A stretch of 64,000 nt of DNA from Aliamphritea spongicola (GTDB lineage: Bacteria > Pseudomonadota > Gammaproteobacteria > Pseudomonadales > Balneatricaceae), in NCBI GenBank assembly GCA_024347235.1, contig AP025283.1, positions 4,650,001 to 4,714,000 on the forward strand. Reading direction: 5' to 3'. Below, piece after piece: positions 38,999-48,711 of the stretch. The translations under genes were made by a program, and so were the position numbers. Position 1 is the first letter of the stretch; the number at the start of each line of letters is the position of its first letter. Below the pieces are notes generated by a model, which had not been told where the DNA came from, did no database searches, and worked only from the letters and a program-made list of their open reading frames with translations.

Positions 38999-39503
38999 CA
39001 GCAGCGGCTCCGCCAGTTATTACTTAAGATATTTAAACGTTGCCACTGTTGCTGGCTGTACCGCTTTAAACGGCCATAAAACAGCAGCCCGCTGACTGCC
39101 AGCACCATACCGGCCATGGTCGGCAGGGTTGCCTGAGCCACCCCGGCAGCCATCAGACGGGGTTAGCCGCGCCCCGTAATGCCAGCACATCAAACAGCTG
39201 AATCATGCCAACGACCGTGCCCAGCAACCCCAGCAAAGGGCACAAGGCTATGAGGGTTTTAATCATTGCCAGTGAGGTCTGCAGGGCTACATTCGCTGCG
39301 CATTTCTGCTGTAAAGCTGCCGTAGCTGGTGGCGGTCTGGCAGCCCCGCAGCATCTGCGGAAACTGCGCAACAGGAACCAGCAGCGTTCCAGCAACAGGG
39401 TCCAGAGCAACAGCGCCAGCGCCGCCAGAACCAGCAGGACCGGGCCGCCGGCCTGGAAGAACTCTTCCAGCACCAGCTGCATAAACTGTGTATCAGGCAG
39501 CAT
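38998..39503 (-). CDS. exbB: ExbB/TolQ-type proton channel protein (ExbB2)
   Basis: Short MotA/TolQ/ExbB protein: AGGPVLLVLAALALLLWTLLLER, then SLAMIKTLIALCPLLGLLGTVVGMI and, after a break near 39165, VAQATLPTMAGMVLAVSGLLFYGRL. The LGLLGTVxGMI and late-helix Thr residues are family marks. About 168 residues. Start at 39503 overlaps ttpC by 11 bases; its stop overlaps exbD. Confidence 0.9.
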
Positions 39504-40863
39504 TGGCCGCCTCCGGATAATCTTCCGCTATAGCTTCCGGCTGCTGGGTTTCTTCACGCTCCACCAGAATCGCCAGGCTCTTCTGCTGCAGGAACTGCAG
39601 CGTACGGCGGGTACGGGAAAACAGATGGCTGTGACAGAACAGCAAAGGAATGGCGACACAGAGCCCCAGAACGGTGGTGATCAGCGCCTGAGAGATGCCT
39701 CCGGCCATCATCTTCGGATCACCGGTACCGAACAGGGTGATACTCTGGAAGGTGCCGATCATCCCGGTAACCGTCCCCAGCAGACCCAGCAGTGGCGCCA
39801 CCGCCGCAATCAGCTTCAGGATTGCCAGCCCCTGTTCAAGCTTGGGCGTTTCTGCCAGCAGAGCAGAATCCAGCCGGACTTCCATATCTTCCCGGGTGCC
39901 GCCAGCCTGCGCTGCTAGCAACAAACGCCCCAGAGGGTTGTCTTTACGCGGGTTTTGTACCGTGGCCAGCTGCCGGCGAATCCGCAACCCGGTATAACTG
40001 CTGACCAGTAAACGCCAGAGCGCCACCAGCAAACCTATAATCCCCAGCCCGATAATCAGATAACCGACACCGCCGCCCTGCTCGATACGCGCCTGCAGCG
40101 TCGGCTTGAGTGACAGTAATTGCAGCAACCCGCCCCGGTTAGGATCTACCAGCAAGGTATCGCCTTCTCCGCGGACAAAGGCTGCCGCCTGCTCACGCAC
40201 TGAGCTGTCCGGCTGACGGGCCAGCTGTTTCAGCCGGTCATCGGCATACACCAGAAATTCACCATCAGCGGTCACCGCATTAAACGCACCCACTCTGATC
40301 ACTTCTGCGGTGCGGGTTTCACCACTGGTCATCACCACCGGTGCCTCAAACGCTTTAACCTGACCGCTGTAAATTAACTCCTGCTGGAACGTCTGCCAGA
40401 GCGCTTCCAGCTCATTGCGGGTCAGCACTTCCTGCTGACCACTGAACTCCAGCTGCTCCGCCCGGCCAGGCAATTCCGCGCTGACCAGCGAATCCATCAG
40501 CACTCCCTGTAAATCTTTGGCCTGTTGCTTCACCACACCAAAAATTTCACCCAGTTGCCCGGTCCGGTTCTTCAGCAGGTTTTGCTGCTCTGCCAGCAAA
40601 GCTTCCTGCTCATCAAACAGCGCTTTCAGTTCAGTCTGTCGCTGCTGGCTGGCGGCCAGCCGTGCTTCAGCCTGTTGCAGTAATGCCGCCTGCTCCTGGC
40701 TGGATCGACGGAAGGTAGCCAGCCGTTGCTGATCCGTTGCCTGCTCCCTGGCAACCCGGTCCTGAACAGTATTCAGCAACGCCTGCATATCCGCTTCTGC
40801 CGCGGATACATTAACCGTGCTGCTCAGCAGTAATACGGCCGCCAGTACACAACCCAGTTTCAT
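39493..40863 (-). CDS. ttpC: TtpC-like ExbB-family protein with periplasmic coiled-coil extension
   Basis: Intact 456-residue protein. Signal peptide MKLGCVLAAVLLLSSTVNVSAA, a long Gln-rich coiled coil (residues about 30-130), a mixed periplasmic domain, then three helices of MotA/TolQ/ExbB: GVGYLIIGLGIIGLLVALWRL, AAVAPLLGLLGTVTGMIGTF and QALITTVLGLCVAIPLLF. This is the TtpC protein required by TonB2 systems of Vibrio. It overlaps DUF3450 upstream (ATGA) and exbB downstream. Confidence 0.92.
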   Translation of the reverse strand: MKLGCVLAAVLLLSSTVNVSAAEADMQALLNTVQDRVAREQATDQQRLATFRRSSQEQAALLQQAEARLAASQQRQTELKALFDEQEALLAEQQNLLKNRTGQLGEIFGVVKQQAKDLQGVLMDSLVSAELPGRAEQLEFSGQQEVLTRNELEALWQTFQQELIYSGQVKAFEAPVVMTSGETRTAEVIRVGAFNAVTADGEFLVYADDRLKQLARQPDSSVREQAAAFVRGEGDTLLVDPNRGGLLQLLSLKPTLQARIEQGGGVGYLIIGLGIIGLLVALWRLLVSSYTGLRIRRQLATVQNPRKDNPLGRLLLAAQAGGTREDMEVRLDSALLAETPKLEQGLAILKLIAAVAPLLGLLGTVTGMIGTFQSITLFGTGDPKMMAGGISQALITTVLGLCVAIPLLFCHSHLFSRTRRTLQFLQQKSLAILVEREETQQPEAIAEDYPEAANAA

Positions 40864-41635
40864 GGCTGCACCTCCTGAGTGATTGCCGGTAAAGGTAAGG
40901 TCAGCAAATCCGGTACCACCTGTTGCCGGGCCAGCTGTATCGCCTTATGAACTGCAACATTCTGGCTGTCCGGCAGGCTGTCCCACTGGCCTGAGCCCGC
41001 ATTCCAGATACCGCTTTCCTGACCGTCACGGGTCTGGTAGTACAGCGCTGTGCGCCCCAGACGGATAAAATTCACTTCCCGGCTGCCAGCGGCACCGATC
41101 AGTTCGCCACTGTAGGCTTCCAGGGTACGGCCATATTCCACTTCGGTCTGGTAGGCATTGAGTAACTGACGGTATTTTTCTGCCAGGCTGACATCCGCCC
41201 GGCTCAACAGGTTATCTAATCTTTGCAGACGTTCTTCACGTTCGCTTTGCAGGAACGGCAAATCCGCTTCTACAAAACGTCGCAGTCCTGCCTGCATCTG
41301 CTCCAGCAGCGGCAGAACCGTCAGCTCTGTCTGTTCCAGTGATGCCAGTTGCTGTTCTGTGCTGTTCAGTTCCTGCTGCTGGGCAGTGATCAGTTTTTCC
41401 AGCTGGCTGTTATAGGCATCCAGCAAATCAGCCTGACGCAGGGTATCCAGATACTGCTGATGATCAGCAATAATTTTGCTGTCCAGCGAATCAATTTGTT
41501 GTTGCTTGGCTACTGCCTGCTGTTGTGCATCAGCAAGGGTTTGCTGGGTTTTTCCAGCGCCGCAGCACCGGAAACAGAGGACCAGAAACAGGCCATACCC
41601 GCTGAAAAAGCGAGCAGAAAATGACGAGATTTCAT
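40860..41635 (-). CDS. DUF3450 exported coiled-coil protein
   Basis: First gene of the TonB2 operon. Signal peptide MKSRHFLLAFSAGMACFWSS, then a break near 41555 and a helical stretch (DAQQQAVAKQQQIDSLDSKI). The DUF3450 core follows: LEQMQAGLRRFVEADLPFL, ERLQRLDNLL and FIRLGRTALYYQTRDGQ. About 258 residues. DUF3450 proteins always accompany TtpC and probably bind its periplasmic coiled coil. A candidate Fur site lies just upstream. Confidence 0.88.
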
Positions 41636-41649
41636 GACTGATTAATCTA

Positions 41650-41668
41650 AATGAGAATGATTGATCTT
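41650..41668 (-). promoter_or_regulatory. Candidate Fur site ahead of the TonB2 operon
   Basis: AAATGAGAATGATTGATCT on the plus strand. The left 13 bases fit AATGAnAATnATT of Fur boxes well; the right half is weak. It lies 15 bases before the DUF3450 start. Confidence 0.45.
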
Positions 41669-41850
41669 TAATTTAGCATACCAATAATACTAAATACCAG
41701 TACAAAACCATCACTGCCCGGCATTTAACCAGTCATAGCAAAGATAAGAGGATTGGCGGGCTGCAGCAGAACTGCTCAGCTTACAAACATGTTTATCCAC
41801 AGTTTTTGTGTATAAACGTTTCTATGCAGACACTGACAGCGCCTGTCGGC

Positions 41851-42783
41851 TCAGGACGCATCAACCGTTTCAATATCGGTAAATTCTTCAGCCAGCTGAC
41901 GGGCCTGTAACCGCAGCTGATGAATGAATGCATCTCTGGCAGGGCTTGCCACACTGGCTTTCGGATAGAGTAACCCGAAGGCCATCCAGCGCTTGGGGAT
42001 AACAGGAACGGTCGCCACTTTAGCCGGGTCGGTGTTGGCCGCAACTAACTGATCAGCAATGGTGATTCCTGCACCGTCGGCCACCAACTGACAGGCCACC
42101 TGAGACGATGACACATCACACAGATGCCGGGGAACAATGCCCACCGCACTGAAAATATCATCCAGCTGCTCACGCAATAGTAAGCCACGCATCAGCCGGA
42201 TAACCGGGTATTCCGCCAGATCTTCCGCCCGCAACTCATCACGCTGCGCCAGCGGATGGTCCACCGGGAGAATCGCCACCGGCCGTGCCCTGAGTAACAC
42301 TTCGGTGTGAATATCCGGATGATCCACCGGCAGTGCCCCCACGCCGATATCGTATTCCCGGCCCACCAGCCACTCGCCGGCTTCCCGCCGGGCCCTTACA
42401 TCCAGGCTGACATTGATATCCGGATACTGCTGCAAAAATGCAGCGACAGCAGGACACGCCAACCCCTGCGACACCCGGGGCATGGCAATTACCCGCAGGG
42501 TCTGGGTACGGCCTGCACGGATTTCCGCAACGATTCTGGGCACTTCATCAAGGTTATCGAGAATCCGGCCCGCTTCCCGGTAGAAGGCCATCCCTTCTTC
42601 CGTGGGAGTCAGATTCCGGCCGGTACGGTCAAACAGATCCAGCTTCAGTTCACCTTCCAGTGAAGTGATCAGACGGCTCACCGCCGGCTGACTGAGGTGC
42701 AGTTTCTCCGCAGCGGCTGCTAAAGAGCCACCGCTCAGGGTTGCCCTGAACGCACGTAACGCTTTGATATTCAAATTCCGCAC
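41851..42783 (-). CDS. LysR-family transcriptional regulator of tctCBA
   Basis: Intact 310-residue LysR protein. The winged helix-turn-helix is IKALRAFRATLSGGSLAAAAEKLHLSQPAVSRLI (residues about 6-40, cited in outline), followed by FDRTGRNLTPTEEG. The effector domain contains TLRVIAMPRVSQGL and VADGAGITIADQLVAA. It is divergent from tctC, 105 bases away, and probably responds to the transported carboxylate. Confidence 0.92.
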   Translation of the reverse strand: MRNLNIKALRAFRATLSGGSLAAAAEKLHLSQPAVSRLITSLEGELKLDLFDRTGRNLTPTEEGMAFYREAGRILDNLDEVPRIVAEIRAGRTQTLRVIAMPRVSQGLACPAVAAFLQQYPDINVSLDVRARREAGEWLVGREYDIGVGALPVDHPDIHTEVLLRARPVAILPVDHPLAQRDELRAEDLAEYPVIRLMRGLLLREQLDDIFSAVGIVPRHLCDVSSSQVACQLVADGAGITIADQLVAANTDPAKVATVPVIPKRWMAFGLLYPKASVASPARDAFIHQLRLQARQLAEEFTDIETVDAS

Positions 42784-42888
42784 CTCAACATTTTACTTAT
42801 ACGCAAATAAATTAAACATTTTTGCATTTTTAGTAAATGAATATTGCTGCTAATTTGATCAGTATAAGAAAAATAAGGAGACTCAATT

Positions 42889-43862
42889 ATGCAACGCCGT
42901 TCCTTCTTCAAAAAGCTGGCCACCGGGCTGGCACTCACACTGGCAGCAGGCACATTTGCCACAGCCACTCAGGCTGCTGACTGGCCCAAGCGCCCGATTA
43001 ACATCATCGTGCCTTATAAAGCCGGCGGCGGTACCGATGCCTATGCCCGTGCACTGGCGGCTGCCGCCAAAGACGTATTCAAAGTCCCGGTTGTGGTGGT
43101 GAACAAGCCCGGCTCCGGTGGTCTGAACGGTGCCAACTCAGCGGTGAATGCCAAGCCGGACGGATACACCTTTATGATGACTTCCGGCGGTTCTTTCCTG
43201 CTCTCAACCCTTACCCGCAAGACCAAACTGGATGCGCTGGAATCGTTCCAGTTTGTCGCCCAGATCGGCCTGCTGCAGACCTCTCTGATGGTGCCGGTAA
43301 ACAGCCCTTTCAAAGACGTAGCTGATGTCATTGCTGCCGCAAAAGCCAACCCTGAAGATCTGCGCTGGGCCCATTCCGGCCGCGGCGGTTTCCACTTCGT
43401 TGGCGGTCTGGGTTTTATGCAGAAAAACGGCATTCAGGTACAGGATGTGCCATATAAAGGAGGCGGCCCGACCCGTGCTGCCCTGATCGGTGAACAGGCA
43501 GATTTTGGCTTCCTGGGAGTACAACAACTGGCCGGCTTCGAAGGCCAGCTCCGTGCACTGGCGGTCAACAGTGATGCCCGGGACGCCATCATGAAAGATG
43601 TGCCATCCTTTGGTGAGCTGGGCATTCCTTTGCAGCAGTATCATCGCCGGTGATTGTATTCGCCCCACAGGGCACACCCGCTGATATTGTCAGCAAGATG
43701 GAAACTGCGCTGGAGACAATTGCCGCCAAACCGGAGTTTGCAGAATTGCTGATCAAACGGGGCACCGGCCCGGTTTATCAGACTGGCAGCAGCGCAAAAA
43801 CCACGCTGACGGCCATGAAAGCAGACGCAGCCCCACTGGTCGAAGGCTTAGCTAAAAAGTAA
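42889..43862 (+). CDS. tctC: Tripartite tricarboxylate transporter receptor (Bug family)
   Basis: Periplasmic solute receptor. Signal peptide MQRRSFFKKLATGLALTLAAG to TQAA, then WPKRPINIIVPYKAGGGTD, VVNKPGSGGLNGA and DVPYKGGGPTRAALIG, the Bug-family loops that hold a carboxylate. One break near 43635. About 324 residues. ATG at 42889 follows AAGGAG. First gene of tctCBA-lyase. Confidence 0.93.
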
Positions 43863-43936
43863 CGCCAGGCCTCTGAAACCGGAGCCTGAAAGGCTCCGGC
43901 ACAACACATATCCACACTGATTTTCCGGGAAAGGTT

Positions 43937-44407
43937 ATGGCCATTCGAAATATCTGTGAAGCACTGGTACTGGCATTGCTCAGTGCAGTTGCTGTCTGGG
44001 GTGCCCTGCAGGTACCCGATGCCTCTCCGGGAGAAACCTGGGCAGGTATTGTGCCTTTCGGCGCAGCTGTCGCACTGGGGGTGATTGCCGCCATCAGCCT
44101 GCTGGACGCACTGCGCAGTCATCGCGCTGACACCGCCGGGCAAAGCAATCAGGGTGCCCGGGATGTGATCATCCTGTTCATCATTGCGGTTCTCTACCAG
44201 CAATCCTTCAGCTGGTTTGGGTATCTGTTACCTACCGCAATTGTGGCGCCGGTAGCCCTCTATATGTTCGGCGTGCGTAGCCCGCTGGGGCTGGCACTGT
44301 CAGTGATACTGTGCCCACTGGCCTTCCACATCATTTTCTTTATGTTACTGGGCGTTTACCCACCGTACGGTGAAGTATTCGACCTGAACGAATTTATTCA
44401 GGGGTAA
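43937..44407 (+). CDS. tctB: Tripartite tricarboxylate transporter small membrane subunit
   Basis: Intact 156-residue TctB with four hydrophobic segments: ICEALVLALLSAVAVWGALQV, IVPFGAAVALGVIAAISLL, VIILFIIAVLYQQSFSWFGYL and SVILCPLAFHIIFFMLLGV. The end, GVYPPYGEVF, is conserved. It starts after GGAAAGG and ends five bases before tctA. Confidence 0.9.
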   Translation: MAIRNICEALVLALLSAVAVWGALQVPDASPGETWAGIVPFGAAVALGVIAAISLLDALRSHRADTAGQSNQGARDVIILFIIAVLYQQSFSWFGYLLPTAIVAPVALYMFGVRSPLGLALSVILCPLAFHIIFFMLLGVYPPYGEVFDLNEFIQG

Positions 44408-44412
44408 GTACT

Positions 44413-45928
44413 ATGGAAATCTTTCCGGCCCTGCTCTCTGTGATCACAGACCCGATTCTGCTCGGTGCCATTTTACTGGCTGCGGTCGTCGGTATGGTGG
44501 TCGGCGCCACTCCGGGCCTGACCGCTTCCGCCGCCATTGCGATGCTGCTGCCAATCACCTTTCACATGCCGCCGCTGTTTGCCCTGGCGTTCCTCTACGT
44601 AATCGGTAAGTCCGGCCGCTATGGCGGTTCCATTGCCGCCATTTTGTTTAATACCCCGGGTACGGCCGCCTCTGCGGCCACCCAGATTGACGGTTATCCA
44701 CTGGCCCGTGCCGGCAAAGCAGGTAAAGCCATGAAAGTGGCAACCATCTCTTCCGTTATCGGTGATTTCATGGGCGACATTATGCTGGTCGTCGGTGTCG
44801 GCTTCATTGCTGCACTGGCCCTGAAACTCGGCCCACCGGAAATCTTTGCCGTCTACTTTGCGGCCTTCGTAGTGATCGGTTCAGTGATCGGTAATTCCGT
44901 CCTCAAAGGGCTGGCTTCTGCCCTGCTGGGGATCATTATCGCCATGATCGGTATCGATCCCATTTCCGGCGAAGAACGCTACACCTTCGGCATGTTTGAG
45001 CTGTCCAACGGCATCGGTCTGGTGCCCCTGATGATCGGTGTGTTCGTACTGGGTGAAGTATTCGCCCAGATGGAAGAACGCCGTAATCACCCGGCGAAAA
45101 TCAAAAGCAACGAAACCACTGACCCGGACGGTAATCAGCTCAGCTGGGAAGAATATAAACCCTGCCTGCCCCACGCCCTGCGTGGCGGGTGATCGGCGCA
45201 GCCATTGGCGTGCTGCCCGGGCTGGGCTCAGCGATTGCGGCATTTATTTCTTACGGTGAAGGTAAGCGCCGCGCCAAAGATCCTGAGCAATGGGGAAAGG
45301 AAAACTGGAAGGCGTTGCCGCGCCGGAAGCGGCTAACAATGCGGTATCCGGTCCGTCGATGGCGCCCTTGCTGACCCTGGGTATCCCCGGCTCAACCATT
45401 GGTGCGATCTTGCTCGGCGTGTTCCTGATCCACGGTATTCAGGTGGGGCCAACCCTGTTCCTGACCGATAAAGAACTGGTTTATCAGCTGTTCGCCTGCG
45501 GCATTCTGGGTATTTTTGCCTACGGTCTGATCGGGTATTTCGGTGCAACACGGGTCTCACGGATTATTCTCAAGATCCCGACCCAGGTGCTCTATCCACT
45601 GATCTTCCTGACTGCCTTCATTGCCGCCTTCTCAGCCCGCGGATCACTGTTCGATGTCACCGTGATGACCTGTGCAGGCTTTGCCGGCTGGCTGATGCGC
45701 AAATATGAATTCAATGTGGCGGCGTTTGTGATCTCGTTCGTACTGGCCAAAGGGGCTGAAGAAACCTTCCGCCAGGCCATGCTGATGTCTAAAGACGGCG
45801 CGATGATTTTCATCGAACGGCCCATTGCACTGGCATTCCTGATTCTGGGTGTCGCCGCCATTGCCCTGCGGGTGCGCAGCATTATGAAACAGCGGCGCAA
45901 AGTGAAGGGAGCGCTGGCCGATGCTTAA
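44413..45928 (+). CDS. tctA: Tripartite tricarboxylate transporter large permease
   Basis: About 505 residues. The TctA signature GATPGLTASAAIAMLLPITF, IGKSGRYGGSIAAILFNTPG (a segment normally reading SIYGGSI) and VIGAAIGVLPGLGSAIAAFISYGE are present, then LTLGIPGSTIGAILLGVFL. Breaks near 45188 and 45300. Its 3' end overlaps the lyase start by eight bases, so import and lyase are coupled. Confidence 0.92.
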
Positions 45929-47014
45929 CTGGGCGCTGTACGAATCCTGTTTTTCTACCCTGCACATGCGCCAGATATGGTCTGAAGAGGCCATGCTGAG
46001 CGCCTGGCTGAAGGTGGAACAAACTCTGGCCTGCTGTCAGGCGGATCAGGGGCTGATCCCTCCGGCAGTGGCTGAACAGCTGGCTGAGATTTCCGCCTGC
46101 CAGCTGAATGAACAAACTCTGCAGGACAAAATGCAGTTAGTCGGCCGACCGATTGTCGGGCTGGTTGAGCAATTGCGTCACTTGCTTGGCCCTGATCACG
46201 CCCCTATGTGCACTATCTGGCCACCACACAGGACATCATGGATACCGCCACCATGCTGCAGATACAGCGGGGCATTACTGAAATCCAGCTGCAGCTTGAA
46301 GCCGTACTGATTCAGTTACAGCGACATGCACAGGAACAGCGGCATACCCGCATGCTTGGCCGGACCAACGGCCAGCATGCGGTGCCCCTGCAGTTCAGCA
46401 CCAAGCTGGAAGTCTGGATTGCCGAGCTGAAACGTCGCCGGGATAATCTGCAGTACGCCACCAGCCACGGCCTGATGGTGCAGGTTGGCGGCCCGGTCGG
46501 TGACCTGTCTAAATACCCGGATAACTGCGGTCCAGCAGTTAAAGCTGCAATGGCAGATGCCCTGAATATGGGCTTTGCTGATCCCCACTGGCAAAACGCC
46601 CGGGACGGCATTGCCGATATCATCATGGCACTGGGCAGCCTCAGCGCCAGCCTGTGTAAGATTGCTCAGAATGTTAATTTGCTGGCGTCATCGGATATCG
46701 GTGAAGTCAGTGAAGGCCACCGGAATGGCCGCGGCGCATCCTCTTCCATGGCGCACAAGAAAAATCAGCGGGCGTCAGAATTTGCAGAGGCAACAGCCCG
46801 GCTGGCCCGTCAGCGGGCTGAACAGATCGGTGAACTGACCTTACATCAGCATGAACGCTCCGGCGGGGCGATGATCGGCGAGTGGCTGGTAATCCCGGAA
46901 GTATTTCTGCTCTGTTCAGGCGCACTGATGTGGACCGAACAGCTGTTCACCGGTCTGCAGGTGCACAGCGATGTCATGCAGCAGCATATTGAACAACAGG
47001 CGGCGTCTCTCTGA
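45921..47014 (+). CDS. PcaB/PurB-type lyase (class II fumarase/aspartase superfamily)
   Basis: Cleaves or forms a C-N or C-C/C-O bond next to a carboxylate. Motif 1 is NVHYLATTQDIMDT-like (YVHYLATTQDIMDTATML), motif 2 is GRTNGQHAVPLQF, motif 3 is the mobile loop GRGASSSMAHKKNQRASE. One break near 46203. About 364 residues, so the usual C-terminal ASL_C domain is missing, as in the shorter 3-carboxymuconate cycloisomerases; a terminator follows at once. No other protocatechuate genes are present. Linked to tctCBA, it may act on the imported acid. Confidence 0.85.
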
Positions 47015-47037
47015 CAGCACTGCGAATACCGTTCTTT

Positions 47038-47072
47038 AAAGGCCTGCCACTGTTCCTGGCAGGCCTTTTTTA
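47038..47072 (+). terminator. Intrinsic terminator of the tctCBA-lyase operon
   Basis: AAAGGCCTGCCA-CTGTTCC-TGGCAGGCCTTTTTT, 12-pair stem. Confidence 0.9.
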
Positions 47073-47150
47073 TGTATTCCTCAATCTGGGTAATTATCTT
47101 TTCAAAAACCGGAATTGATTCAGCGCCAATGCTGGCGGTTAAAAATGACC

Positions 47151-47159
47151 TGCTATAAT
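47151..47159 (+). promoter_or_regulatory. Extended -10 promoter of the small-protein unit
   Basis: TGCTATAAT, an exact extended -10 (TGn-TATAAT). No good -35 is seen, which extended -10 promoters tolerate. Expected start of transcription near 47166, about 115 bases before the small gene. Confidence 0.6.
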
Positions 47160-47234
47160 TCCCAGCCTTCAGATGAGAGAACCGGCTGTCCCCGTCTGAA
47201 TTTACCTTTTAAAAATTAAGCCTCAGAGAGAGGC

Positions 47235-47270
47235 CACTGTAAGCACACAGTGAACCGACTGGCATCAGTC
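47235..47270 (+). promoter_or_regulatory. Two leader hairpins ahead of the small gene
   Basis: CACTGT-AAGCAC-ACAGTG (47235-47252) and GACTG-GCAT-CAGTC (47257-47270). The second ends directly at the AAGGA ribosome site (47271-47275), so it could affect ribosome access. Confidence 0.5.
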
Positions 47271-47281
47271 AAGGATGAAAC

Positions 47282-47419
47282 ATGTACGCCCGCGACCCGC
47301 AACAGCACGCTGTTGAAACGCACACCAGCCCAAGCAACACCACCAACCAGAATTCCGGCAGCACTGACCTGGCGATCAACACCAGCGACAGTTCTGTCTA
47401 TCAGCTCAGCTGTGACTAA
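47282..47419 (+). CDS. 45-residue Ser/Thr/Asn-rich small protein
   Basis: ATG six bases after AAGGA, stop TAA at 47419. It reads MYARDPQQHAVETHTSPSNT, then TNQNSGSTDLAINTSDSSVY and ends QLSCD. No signal peptide, no membrane helix, one Cys three residues from the end. The unit has its own promoter, structured leader and terminator, which argues that the frame is real. I do not recognise a family. The polar, low-complexity sequence and near-terminal Cys could suit a peptide precursor or a regulatory small protein; equally the transcript may be a small RNA with a chance frame. Confidence 0.5.
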   Translation: MYARDPQQHAVETHTSPSNTTNQNSGSTDLAINTSDSSVYQLSCD

Positions 47420-47431
47420 TCCCACAGCCCT

Positions 47432-47470
47432 GATACAGAAATGCCGTCTTTATGACGGCATTTTTGTATC
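47432..47470 (+). terminator. Intrinsic terminator of the small-protein unit
   Basis: AAATGCCGTC-TTTAT-GACGGCATTTTT, with outer GATAC/GTATC pairs that lengthen the stem. It starts 13 bases after the stop codon. Confidence 0.9.
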
Positions 47471-47487
47471 GGTAACTGACAGAAAGA

Positions 47488-48602
47488 TCAGGGCCTGCCC
47501 CGCTTAAAATCCGCTGACGGTGTCCCTTTAAAGCAACGGGGTATTACCGGCCAGCTATTGGTCAGAAAATACGCATAGGTACCCTGCGGATACTCAGGCG
47601 TTACCGCATAACGGCCGTTACACTCATCCAGATCCCCTGCCCTTTGACGAATTCATAATCCGCAGTAAAGGTTCCGTCGTAATGACCACCAGGGTTACTG
47701 CCGCCCGATGGCCGGTGGCCCGCTTTAACACGGTAGCCGGATTGCAGTTCACGGATATCACCGGAGGTGCCGTTTGCATATCCGTACAGGGCATAAATCG
47801 GGAAGCCATCTGCAGCCCAGCCAATCTGTGGCGAATGTTGTCGGGAACGGACATTCAGCCCCGCCAGTAACAGGCTGGGCAAACCATGATAATGATAGGC
47901 TCCACTGGGCTGAACATGGGCATGGTTCTCATCCAGCCCCAGCGCTACAGCGCCGGATAACGCTTCATACTGCCAGCCACTGCTCCGGTCGCCCCGGTAC
48001 CACTCAGCTGCACCCGGGTCGAAAGGCACACCGTTTACACTGATGCCGAAATCTCCGAGCGTCAGCGGCGTAACACGGTTACTGAGTGTTGGATTCACAG
48101 GCACCCGTAAACGGTATGACTGCGTTTCAATCGAGTGAGGATTACCCCGGTTCGGAAAGGCACCGGTATTATGATCTGAAATACCATTGGCGATCAGTAC
48201 ACGGTTGTTGCCCTCAACTTTCACGGTCATCCGATTAGCCGTGATTGGCGGTGTATCTGCTGCCACCAGGTGCAAGTCCCCATCCGACTGAACTACCGTA
48301 TGCTGCCGGGTCCCCGCCCGTCACCGCCACGGGGCGACTGCTGGCTGTGATCCGACATACCACCCTGCATGCGGCCACCTGCACGGTTTCCTGATGACCG
48401 CCTGCTGGCATACAGACCAGTCGGCTCTCTCTGGGCGGCATTCCACAACTGCCCCGTAACTCCCCTTTGGCGTCTGCATCCGGCAAGCGCTGCCTGCAGT
48501 GCTGTTTTGGCAGGCCTCAAAAGCCGCCTGGGGCGGACGGGCCTGAGCACTGTGTCCGGCTGCCAACAATAACGCCGCCGGTAACATCAATAAGGCTTTC
48601 AT
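47488..48602 (-). CDS. YHYH-domain exported protein with N-terminal Cys-rich segment
   Basis: Signal peptide MKALLMLPAALLLAAGHSAQA; then AFEACQNSTAGSACRMQTPKG and LVCMPAG form a Cys-rich segment often found ahead of YHYH domains. The domain has NGISDHNTGAFPNRGNPHSI, NHAHVQPSGAYHYHGLP with the naming YHYH, and DGFPIYALYGYANG. Breaks near 48440, 48290 and 47635; the corrected 3' end reads TYAYFLTNSWPVIP. About 371 residues. Start at 48602 has GGAG upstream. The YHYH domain probably binds metal; function unknown. Confidence 0.83.
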
Positions 48603-48711
48603 TGGTGAACTCCGTTGCAAAGGAATGGGCATCATTCTGGTACGCAGCCGCTACAGATACAAGCGCACCGACGTACCATGCCCATACTTCTTCCCCGGAG
48701 CCCGGCAATGA

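Noticed and set aside
39205..39918. 237-codon plus-strand open frame
   Set aside because: Antisense to exbB and ttpC; no recognisable domain, low-complexity polar sequence.
42795..42868. ACTTATAC / GTATAAG inverted pair in the LysR-tctC gap
   Set aside because: Only seven paired bases about 60 bases apart in AT-rich DNA; no T-N11-A site is clearly defined, so it was not called.
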